From positions 6,104,484 through 6,168,483 of the forward strand of contig CM060847.1 of the NCBI GenBank assembly GCA_030737835.1: 64,000 bases of DNA, written 5' to 3'. The translations under genes were made by a program, and so were the position numbers. The stretch is from Acorus gramineus (taxonomy: Eukaryota; Streptophyta; Magnoliopsida; Acorales; Acoraceae). Shown piece by piece: positions 37,835 through 48,700 of this stretch; the stretch's first letter is position 1, and each line of letters begins with the position of its first letter. The notes below the pieces were generated by a model. It made no database searches, had not been told where the DNA came from, and saw only the letters and a list, made by a program, of their open reading frames with translations.

Positions 37835-40800
37835 TCATCTTTCACTATGAAGGTACTTACAATTATCTCCATGATAACACCTCCCCAATGGGTAATATCG
37901 GCATAATTGCTGATTTGTTGGGAGTCTGCGCTGCAGTGGTGGTGCACCATGTGAAGAAGTATAATTCAAATTTGAGAAAGGCTGCCTGTGGTGATGTTCT
38001 TCTCTGTGTAGCTGCGATGGGGCGCCATGCAGAGAAGGATGACTTGTATTTGACAAAGGCCGCACGTGATGATCGTAATACATTTCCATGGATGGAGATC
38101 TCCTGGACGGACTCCTTTGGGCCCAGTCAGTTACTGTATGCCTTTGATTGTGCAATTGTGGAAAGTGGTATAGACTGCTCTGTTGTTGGGGTTTTAATGT
38201 ACTCCTCCCAATGACTTTGTGCGCTTGTGGAGATCGAGGTACATTCATCTGTTGTGGTGATTTATTTACATTGTTTTGTGCCTGGTTTTCCGGACCAAAA
38301 TGGTCGATTGGCTTGTGTGGGGCTGTTGTTGTTTGGTACTGGTAGCACAGATGAGCAAGACTGTTGGGTTTGGTATGATCTATTTGGTTCTGAATTCTGT
38401 TTTGTGTGAGGGCATTTGTACATGTTGGATCTAGCTGGTTCTTCTGAACCCCTTGTCGAGATAGAATACCAATTGAATCAACTGGACGGGTTTGCGTGGT
38501 TGGGATTTTGTAGTTGTTGCCCTCCTTTTCATGCAATCTGCATTTGAAGATAAGACCACCAAAAGGTTATAAGGGAATCTCCACAGTTATGTTTTCATAT
38601 ATCCAATGAAACATTATTACAAAAAAAATCAGTAATAGCATAAACAATCACGAAACAACTGGTTCAATTGATGTCAAGGATGATGATTTTGGGGAGTATC
38701 ACATCAATTGTCCAAGAGAAGGCCTTGAAAAATAGTTTTTAATGAGTCACAGATTGAAAGAAAGTCCAGGATATACATGTTATGGACAATTCAGCCAACT
38801 GGAGTGCCTTTGTCTGTGTGTGGACTTTCACTACAGTACCAATGGTCACATCTGAGACGTAGAGAACTACAAATAGATAAGCATGCCAATATGTAAGTAT
38901 GATGAGTCTCAGGAGTATCACATCAATTGGTCCAAAAGAAGGCCTTGAATAAAAGTTTTTTATGAGTCAGACTGAAAGAAAGTACAGGGATATACAGGTT
39001 TCAGACAATTGGGCCAAATTGAGTGCCTTAATATGCCTGTATGCGGACTTTCACTACAGTACCAATGGTCACATCTGAGAAGTAGAGAACTCCAAATAGA
39101 GTTTAAGCATGTGAATGATGCATCAAATATCAACTTCTTATTAAGGAAATCGTGGGCAAGAAATGTTGAGTGATCACAAGCGTTCAAGTAAAAACCAGTG
39201 AAGTTTCAGACAGTTCGATTATAGTAGAATGAATACAAAACACGCATCATATAGTATATTTGTTAACATCGAGTCAATTAAGAATCTAGGATTATATATG
39301 CCATACTAAATACAATTTCATGGAAAGTTTGAAAGGACTGGAAGAGAAGAAGAGAAGAGAACCTTTTCATACGGTTTGTCTTCCTTATTTCCTTTACTTC
39401 AATCCTTTTCTCTCTGGAGCATCGGGCAACAAACCCTCTCGAGTGTTTCTCTTGTAATGTTTTCTTTCTCTCAACTTCGTCATCCCATTTCTAAATTTAG
39501 ACATATTAAAATAATGATATAAATAATTGTTCCAGACACAGTTCACTTGCATAAACCATATTTACAGGGTGCACCTGTCTCATGGTCTTGATTCTATAAA
39601 GGTTCCTTCCTTTGATGAGGAGGGGATGCATAGGAGGCAATGGTTTCTCTCCCTTGCTCCACAGTACTTCAATCTAACCATGTTAGAAAGAAAAAAAAAA
39701 TCAAACAAAATAAAATTTTGCATGTTTACACTGCTATGCAAACCAATTTTTAATCTCCACAAATATAACCAACTCATCAGATTCACCATTTCCTATAACA
39801 AGAGTTCTTCAGTTTTATAAGAAATTTAAGTAGCCCTTACTGTAAATGTATGCTGTTGCTTTGCAGCACCATAGCTTTCTTTCACAATGCGACCAACAAC
39901 AGTCCTAGTACCACAAGGAGGCCCTGTAGCACTCCTGGACGCTATGCTATACCTGAAAGTTTAAACATGAGTACTTCAACTGAAATGGGTGAGAAGCAGA
40001 GTTTTTCTTCTTATTGTGAATGAATATAATAAGGAGAGCATACATGTCATAAACATTTTGTTCAAACATCACCACATCCCCAGTACAAGCATCACCTAGA
40101 AAAAAAAAACATCATCCACAGTCAAGCAACAAGCATTAAACACCCATCAGAAGTACATATTCTTTATATGCATTTAAATGAGAGATGGGAGACCAGAAAC
40201 CACCTTTACAATCAAACACAAAACTGGATATTGGGTACCTCTTCTCCCCGCCCCCATCCATGACCCTGTTAATAAGAGTTTGGAAAGAGTGAGTAAATTC
40301 ATCTAGTTGAAATGAAAATTTTATGCAACCTAGAAGGAGTGAGAGACATAAATCACTTACTCAAGATGCTCTCTTAAACGTGCAATAAGAACATCTTTGT
40401 TGCCGATTAATCTTAAGCCATACTTTCTCAGATAAACTTTGCATTCATCGACTTTAAGTTTCTCCAATTGTCCATCTGCGAGTCGCAAACAAAAACATAC
40501 TCAGTCGAAACATATCTGTCAAAAATGAGTGTGCACACACATACACACTGATACATAACATTGACTAAATGATTCAAACTAGTTAATAGACCATTCGATT
40601 TTCATTTTCATAACCTAAAGGGATAGTTTTATAGTTGTGCGCAGAATTATTCCTCTAGTGAAAATGCAGCTGTTTTATTGGCTTTCCACATTTTTAATGT
40701 GGTCATTTCATGGATAGAAATTAATAATGGCCTTCATGGATGAAAAAAATTAAGCCATCCAACTTTTCACAGCACTTACACTGGCAGACATCGCTACACA

Positions 40801-41646
40801 TAACAGATAATCATATCATGGAGAATCATGAAAACAGTATATATAACTTTGTAATAGGACATGTGTACCAACTAACATGAGCTCATGAAACCTATAAATA
40901 GATTTGACACTAACATGCTTACACTAAGCCTTGGTAAATCAAAATTGGTAGATTTTACTGTGGGATGAACTGAAATAGGTGACTCTTATTTTCATCACAT
41001 AAAGCAATGTGTGTATACAGCAATAAACAAAGGGTGCCCATGTAAATGTTATATTCTCTGTAACATTTCATCAAACATGTTCCGGAAGAACCATAAAACC
41101 AACTCCATGACATGTTATGTTAATCCCAAAACGGATACAGAGATCCCAATAGATCTATATTAACAATTCCAAGCAACCCATTAAAAAAAAACAAAAAAAG
41201 AACCAAGTGGGGAGACGAATGAGGATCCAAACCCACCTCGGATGATCATCTCAACCTTCTCAAAGCACTTCTTTTCCTTCTGATTGAGCTCTGGAACCTC
41301 CAAATCCATGCTTTCGAGCTCGCCATCACTGTCAGGTTCCTTCTCTTCAGAAAATCTGACCTCCCCCAAACAAACCCATTCAGAAAAAAAAACACCATCA
41401 TTTAATGAGAGAAAAAAGAAGAAAACAGAACCCAATCGCTCACCGTTTTCTTGATTTCTTGATCGAGATCTTCGAAAGGCTCAGACGGGTCTCTTCGAGG
41501 ACATCGTAAGTCGGGTCTCCTTCTGATTCCTCCGATGCAGAGCCATCGGTGTTTCCCATCGCTTCGTCGAGGTCTTCCACTTCTGTGACTTCAGATCCTC
41601 CATGATTTTCCCTTGCTCGAAGGGATCTGCGACTCTCGGTCTCCAT
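37835..41646 (-). CDS. CCCH zinc-finger protein with SAP-like domain (C3H62-like)
   Basis: A probable nuclear nucleic-acid-binding protein. Exons: 41646-41444, 41355-41237, 40475-40361, 40265-40204, 40095-40044, 39952-39841, 39673-39575, 39490-39363, 38537-37835 (1593 nt, 530 aa, all phases match). The N-terminus is acidic and serine-rich. A SAP-like helix-turn-helix follows in exon 3 (LEKLKVDECKVYLRKYGLRL, then GNKDVLIARLREHL). The central conserved domain includes YPISSFVFDCKGD, GDVVMFEQNVYDMY and GPPCGTRTVVGRIVKESYG, then VLWSKGEKPLPPMHPLLIKG. A basic coiled-coil-like exon ends TNRMKR. A low-complexity Q/N/H-rich region follows, and a single C-terminal CCCH finger, CRYYPLGRCYHGDNCKYLH (C-X7-C-X5-C-X3-H). 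The closest named relative I recall is Arabidopsis zinc finger CCCH protein 62. Target RNA or DNA unknown. Intron 8 carries a tandem duplication. Confidence 0.85.
38694..39106 (+). repeat. Tandem duplication in last intron of the CCCH gene
   Basis: Two units, about 219 bp apart, both begin GAGTATCACATCAATTG and contain AAGGCCTTGAA, GAAAGAAAGT and TTTCACTACAGTACCAATGG. They differ at scattered bases, so the duplication is not recent. Confidence 0.85.
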
Positions 41647-41915
41647 CCGAACAGTTGAAATTTTTGGGTGGGACTCAATTTTTGGGTTGCAATGGCTGGA
41701 AAAAACGGGGATCTTTTTTTTTTTTTAATTATTGGCAGTGATAACGGTCATTTATTTTTGAATTTCAAAAACTTTCCGGCGATAGTCACAACGGTCAACA
41801 AGTACTGGCGCAATGTACCGGGTTTCTTGTTCATGTGGGTGAGGGAAATCCGGCCCAATCACCAATGGTGTTGTTATTTTGAGTTGGAGCCCTCTTAACT
41901 CTTAACTCTGAGAGC
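41647..41915. other. Upstream region of the CCCH gene
   Basis: This short region should contain the promoter and 5' UTR of the (-) gene starting at 41646. No TATA box is evident. It abuts a MITE at 41916. Confidence 0.4.
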
Positions 41916-42221
41916 CCGTTTGAAAGTGAGATTGGAATGTGTTGTGCGTTTGGTTGCGCGATTGTGAGGCGTTCAAAATTGTAAAAAGTTACGTTTGTAA
42001 TCGTGCAATTAAATAATTTTACTGTAACAGTCTCCTACATACAGATTTTAGGTAAATAATACCCAAAAGCTGTGATTTCAAAAAACTGAGAGAGGTGAGC
42101 TTCCTGTAAAATCAATTTTAAAACTCAGATTCCTGCAGAATCAATTTTGCAATCGAGCAATCAAATACACCCAAATTTGACTTGTTTAATCCCATCAAAT
42201 GCCAATCTCACTTCCAAACGG
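41916..42221. mobile_element. MITE-like element with inverted termini (about 306 bp)
   Basis: The left end CCGTTTGAAAGTGAGATTGG pairs with the right end CCAATCTCACTTCCAAACGG, with only one mismatch. The interior has no coding capacity and includes GTTTGGTTGCGCGATTG, also seen near 51267. The target duplication was not resolved. Probably a hAT- or Mutator-type non-autonomous element. Confidence 0.75.
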
Positions 42222-42935
42222 TCAACAGTTCAACACAAAAAAAAGGCCAACGCGTCAAAAGAATGCTTCACAGAAACAGGAGATGAAAATGCAGCTTGAA
42301 TGGGAGCATTTTACCATCGTGTCCCTCCACATTTGGATGCATTAGACGTTTATACCATAAAATCTAATTAAATATGGATCAAAATGATGCCTTCAACACT
42401 AGAAAAGATTGGATCAATATGAACCTATAATATACAATAGATCAAAACCCCACAAAAACCAATCCAAAAATTAAACTAGTTTTTTTTGTTATACATGGAT
42501 ATATTTTTTGTTATGTGGAATATTTGAGCGATGATCCTCTGACTCTGTGGGGGTAAACTCATTAGTACACAAAGATGATGATGTCGTTTTTGATAGTCCT
42601 CCACATCATGGAAATGAATTGGCTCTGTAGCAAGTCACATGAGAATGTTTGATGGTGCGCTCCACCCATAATTGGGACCTGTTGAGGCATACCACATGGA
42701 AACCTCTGAAAACGTTCACTGTTGTCATCCCAATTAATAGATTCGAAGCTGTACCGGATGATCAAATTCAATCGCCACCCAACTGTTGGCGGCAGCTACT
42801 CATAGGACATGAATTTAAGTTTGTGTGGGTCATGATATTTACAATTTTATTATTGATGATTTCTAATGAGCCCGTCTATCACCACCAACCCAAATGCTTT
42901 TCCCTCCAACCCAATAAAAATTAAAATATCTTATA

Positions 42936-44021
42936 TTAGACACTCATCCCACCAATTTCAGTTGACACAAATGGAAACATACAAGAGTGTCTAATATGAC
43001 ACAAAGTGTGTCACCTAAAATTTTTCAACTGCAATATTTTAAAAGTGACGCGACATACTTTGGGTCAAAGTAAATTGTTCAGTTTGACACACTCTGAGTC
43101 AAACCATAGTGTCTACTACGACCCAAGGTGTGTCGTCTAACACTATCCAATTGACAATAATTTAATTTTCTTATCCATCATAAATATCATAAATACATAA
43201 CAAATAAATATCATAAATAAACAACATTCACGTACATAGTCACATAAGTTAATTCAACATTAACATATTCGATCTATAATGCACATTCACAAATCTAATC
43301 ATTCTTTTGTCGTAAATGAAAACATACTATTGATATAACAGTCTTCCTTGTCCAATATTCACACATCCAAATTCAACCAACCAACACAACCATATTAGTA
43401 GATTTTGGCTTCTGAACAATGTATTGAGTAAAAAATGTACTAATGTGGATGTGTTAGTTGGTTGAATTTAGATGTATACATGTTCAACAGGGAAGACTGT
43501 TATGTTAATAGTAGGTTTTCATTTGTGAAAAAAATAATGTATTAGATTTGTGAATGTGCATGTTGGATATGCGAATGTTGAATTAACTTATATAACTATG
43601 TATACGAATGTTGTTTATTTATGATATTTTATTTGTTGTGTATTTATGATATTTATGATGGATAAGAAAATTAACTTATTGTCAATTGGATAGTATTGAG
43701 CGACACACATTGGGTCATAGTAGACATTCCAGTTTGACTCAAAGTATGTCAAAATAAACAATTTACGGTGACTCAAGGTGTGTCACATCACTTCTAAAAT
43801 ATCGTAATTGAAAAATTCTAGGTGACACACCTTAAGTCATAGTAAACACCCTAGTTTGACTCGAGTATGTCAAATCGAACAACTTATGGTGACCCCAGGT
43901 GTGTCGCGTCACTTTTAAAATATTATAGTTGAAAAATTCTGGGTGACACACCTTGGGTCACATTAGACATCCCGACATGACTAAGTTTGTGTCAAGTGAG
44001 GTTGGTGTGATGAGTGTCTAA
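42936..44021. mobile_element. 1.09 kb fold-back (long inverted repeat) element
   Basis: The left arm begins TTAGACACTCATCCCACCAA. The reverse complement of the right end begins TTAGACACTCATCACACCAA. The match continues inward through GTGTGTCACC, AATTTTTCAACT, TATTTTAAAAGTGACGCGAC and on to the apex near 43400-43440 (left AACCAACCAACACAACCA, right TGTGTTAGTTGGTT). Arms are about 0.47 and 0.59 kb. The right arm is longer because a unit of about 115 bp, carrying GGTGACACACCTT and TTTGACTC, is repeated. Transcription in either direction would give a long hairpin RNA. No coding capacity. No perfect target duplication seen. Confidence 0.85.
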
Positions 44022-44141
44022 AATAAAATGTTTTAACTTTCTGTTGGGTTGGGGGGGAGAGCAATTGGTTTGGTGTGAGTAGACCAGCTCATTTCTAATA
44101 TCATCTTGCTTTCATTCCAATCCACTGTGTTGCCTCAGACA

Positions 44142-44365
44142 GGGTCTGTTTAGGTCCGAGGTGGAGACGCCCGGTTCTGGTAAATCTGGGGGGTTTAAAC
44201 GCCGCGGTGAAAAAGAATTGTTTTGCGAGCGTTTGAAAACGCAAGAAAATCAGCATGTCACAATGTTATTCGGTGGTGTGGACAGTGTGGATACAGAAGT
44301 TGAAAACACATTTGGATCTACGATGGTGTTTCTCTAGCTTTCTCACCACAAATCCAAACGGACCC
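44142..44365. mobile_element. MITE-like element, 224 bp
   Basis: The left terminus GGGTCTGTTTAGGTCC and the right terminus (reverse complement GGGTCCGTTTGGATTT) are inverted and similar. The GC-rich interior near 44190 has no coding capacity. No clean target duplication seen. Confidence 0.6.
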
Positions 44366-44710
44366 AAAATGACAAACATACAATCACAAGTCACGCTCAT
44401 ATCAATTTATATTGTTGTCATATCACATGCAACTCACTTATTTTCATTTTTTACATGTGTATTTGACAACATTGGTTTGATTCTTATAAATCATATTTTT
44501 ATGAGTTTATAATTTAATTTTTCATATATATATATATATTTGAAAAAATGTTTGAAATGACATTTATAACTGAGAAGTTGAGTCGTACTTTCTAATTAAT
44601 CATCCATGTTTTGGATGATTAAACACAATTATAATTTTTTATTTCTAGCAAAATATGATTCACTTTATTCATGTTTTAAACGCTCCATAATTAAAATGTG
44701 TATGCATTAC

Positions 44711-45160
44711 GGGGGCGTTTTGGGTAGTGGAATAAGGGAGGCGTTTTGGGTAGTGGAATAAGGGAGGAATATGTGGGAAATAGAGGAGAATAATAAAGAA
44801 AAGATGTTTGGGTAGAGAGAATGAGTTGGTATAGCTATGCAAAATTAGAGGAGAATGAACTGGTATTTGTATTCCAAGTCTCCTGTGAAATTGTGTTATT
44901 CCTCCATCATCACATCAAATCACCTGTTATCACCTCTTATACATCAATGGGGTCCACATGTCAAATCAACTTTTTACACCTTATTTACTTTTTATTTTTC
45001 ATTAACCAAATACTCCAACCTTTATTATTACGTTTCCCAAACGAGAATAACTGAAAACACAACCAAACAGAAAATCATTTATTCCATGGATAAAGTCAAC
45101 AATTCATAGAATAGGTATAAAACCCAGAATAGCTTATGTATCTATTCAAACGGACCCTCC
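44711..45160. mobile_element. MITE-like element with duplicated left end
   Basis: The left end GGGGGCGTTTTGGGTAGTGG is followed by an immediate second copy of GGCGTTTTGGGTAGTGG with AATAAGGGAG. The right end is ...CAAACGGACCCTCC, weakly inverted to the left. Probably a hAT-type MITE. The boundaries are less certain than for its neighbours. Confidence 0.45.
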
Positions 45161-45760
45161 AAATTTACATGTCCTCCTTAATACACGGGGTAGGCTAAAA
45201 TAAATGCAAGCACATTTTAAACGTCCATGCTTTGTCTATGTGGCATCGCTACATTGAAATACCAAGTGATCCGATCCCTCATCTGTCTAGCTAGCTAGTG
45301 ACACTCAAAACCAACATTATTCCCTAATGATGTGGTCTCATGCTAATTAAATACCAAACGATCATGTGGGTGTGACAATATCGTTTCAATTGCACGTGTG
45401 TAACAAACATTTCACGTGTTCTGAGCTTTCTCTATTGCTTCTCGGTCTCTCTGAAAGGCCGAAAAGCACCGTTCGTGTGAGTTTGTTTTCCGTGTTTTAT
45501 CTTCTTCAGCTTCTGTCCGCGTCTACAAACGGACGACGACGACACGACTGTTTATGTTCATTCAAACTTTATATTTTACTGTTAACTACCGAATAAATAT
45601 CATTTACATTTAATTTAATGATGAACCACTCTTTCAAAATCATCCCCCGAAAACACATCACATGACAGTCATCACATCTCCTCTACTCGTCTCTTCGAAT
45701 TCGATTCGATCGAAAAGCATATAAAATGCACCTCTCTCTATAACTCTTCTTCCATCGGCA

Positions 45761-48700
45761 ATGGAGATGAAGTCAGTTGCTTCGCCTCTGTACACGCGGT
45801 CGGAGTTGTTCGGAGGGGGGTTCGAGGCCTCGCGTCGGCGGCGGCGGTGGCCGAGGACGCCCAAACGTGCCACGTCAGGTACTCGAGGAGCCTCTCTCTT
45901 TTGGAATCTGCTTAAATAAGTGCATTCCGAATGCTTGATTGACAGTGAAGTGTGTGATTTGTGCCCTTATTTGTTGTCATTCATGTTTTTCTCTGGAATT
46001 ATCGATGCCTCTGACGCTGATTTTTTTTTTTGGGTTAGATTTCATGCTTGTCCCTACCACTTGATGTGGGCCTTCACGATGACTGCTTTTATTGGATTTA
46101 ATTTGAGGGCTCAGACTTTTAATATTAAAATTTGGTCAGCAATTAATTATTATTTTAACACAAACGCACATGAAAATCACATTTATTATGCCTAAAACTT
46201 CAAGAATTCTATAGCAGATTGTTGATTATTAGGTTCGATCATTTGAATCACTGAAGAATTCTGCGGTTGTAAAAGAAATAAAAGTAAAGTTTTATCATAC
46301 CACTCACATTTTGCTTTATGTTTGGAAAATTTTAAACCTTAGCTTAGATGGTCAGAGAAGTCAGTAAGAGTTGGTCACTTCTATTACTTGCACTCTTTTT
46401 TTTTTTGTTGTTGTTGTTAAATCTATTTTTTTGGTTGCAAGTTGGTAGACAAGACACTGCTTTTGACCAGATAGAGGTATAAAAATTGGATTTTCTCTTA
46501 TTGGTACTAGTTACATCATATGAAACTAAGTATACTGTGATATTTTAATTGAAAGTTTACAGTGGAGTTATTTCAGAGCTGATGATCAATTCTGAAAGTG
46601 GTATAATTATAGGACAGGCCATGCCCGTGGCTATGCAACCTGCAAAGGAGTCAGCAGAGAAGAAGAAACCTTGTACGAAGCAGAGGAGGGTTGTCGTGAC
46701 CGGGATGGGTGTGGTCACTCCTCTAGGACATGATGCACATGTATTTTATGATAACCTCCTACAGGGAGTCAGTGGAATAAGTGAAATAGAGGGTTTTGAC
46801 TGTTCCCATTTTCCAACGGTAGAATTCTCTCTCATGTTGAACACTTCTTCTAGTAATTGGTACATACAGTGTTGCTGACCTGTTCTTGAAAGTTATGTTA
46901 GTTTGATTAAGAGATTTGAATCTGAAGCACCAGTATAATTAATGAGATCTGACATGAAAGCTTTCTGAGTAGAGAATTGCTGGGGAGATCAAATCCTTTT
47001 CGACAGAAGGATGGGTTGCACCAAAATTCTCAAAGCGGATGGACAAATTCATGCTGTACTTGCTCACGGCTGGAAAGAAAGCATTGGCAGATGGTGAGAT
47101 TACAGAAGAAGTATTGTTGGAGTTGGACAAAACAAAATGTGGAATTTTGATTGGTTCAGCATTGGGTGGAATGAAGGTAAATCTAATGAAAAGGAAAAAC
47201 ATAGTCCTTAATCTATGATAGAAGCGATTCTATTTCTTGTGGTGTTGGTTGATGTGAATATGCTTCAAGCAAACTTCACATATTAGAAAAGATGAGATCA
47301 TTCATATTTTTTTTATAGATAAATGTTGGGACTCAAAGCTATGACCTCTTGGTTAAGAGATCATTCATATTGAATTAATTATTTTAAGAGGGTAGAATAT
47401 TTGTGCAAAGAGATTTTTCTTTTACTTTTCCATGGAGTTTCTTTGTTAGACTGATACTAAGTTTAGTTTTTTTTTTTTTTTCCATAATTTAGACCCGCAT
47501 CTTCCTGTTAATGAACATGATAAATTTTCCTGAATATTTAGTTGAATAACAGGTCTTCAGTGATGCAATTGAAGCTTTGAGAATATCCTATAGAAAGATG
47601 AATCCCTTCTGTGTGCCTTTTGCAACTACTAACATGGGCTCTGCAATGCTTGCGATAGATCTGGTATGTAAAATTGGACATTTTTAAAACTTTTTAGATC
47701 CGTTCTTTGAACTCATGCCAAGACTTTGGGTGTGCATTTCATGGATTTTGTCCAACTGTCCACCTATTTGGATTTCAGGGTTGGATGGGTCCAAATTATT
47801 CAATTTCAACTGCTTGTGCGACAAGTAACTCCTGTATATTGAATGCAGCAAATATTATCATTAGAGGTGAAGCTGTAAGTTGCCCATGCTATATCCTGTT
47901 TGACAATGTTTCAAAAGCGAAGATAATGTTCCATGTGTTTTTTATTTCTACTTTATTCCCTCAAATGTTGTAGGATGTAATGCTTTGTGGTGGTGCTGAC
48001 GCGGCTATAATTCCTATTGGTACATGTTTTTTGTGTTACTTTGTTGTTCTGTCTGAATTGGGGGGATTTTCCTCAACTTATTGAATCATCCACATATATA
48101 TGTTTGCGTAATTTTCTTATTTTGACTTCTTTTTGTAGGCCTGGCAGGTTTTGTGGCATGTAATGTACTCTCACAACGGAACAGTGATCCAACCAAATCT
48201 TCACGCCCATGGGATACTGTATGCTTCTATTGATATACACACTTTTCTTTGTGACAAACTGAAACTAAGAAACAGCAACGTGTATCCCACTGAGTATTTA
48301 TAAGAAACAAAGTCAACTTGGAACCGCAACTGCTATCACCCTGAAAATGTGTCTAGAATTTCTTCTGCCAGTTCATTTTGAATTTCAAGACATTCTCAAA
48401 GAAGGCTTCCAATAAACATGGTCACAATGCACCAATCACCTATACTTTAGTGAACAGTCTGTGTCTTCAATTGGCTGGCCTCCCAATTTACCATGTTTGC
48501 ATATTTTCTGCACGTTGGACAACAAGATACAAAAAGATAGTGTTAGACCTAATAGTAGTAGAACTTCTTCTTGACAGAATTGCTCAAACAAAGTTTCTGA
48601 ATGAACTACAATTACTCAAAAGTAATGGATATTTAATCCTCTTAAAAGGTCAAAGGTAGGCTCTGATGGTTTGATAACATGGCCATCTGTGTTTTCTTGT

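Noticed and set aside
47320..47380. tRNA-derived retroposon in KAS II intron 3
   Set aside because: A motif like the reverse of a tRNA B box (GGGACTCAAAGC) is present, but no body or ends could be found.
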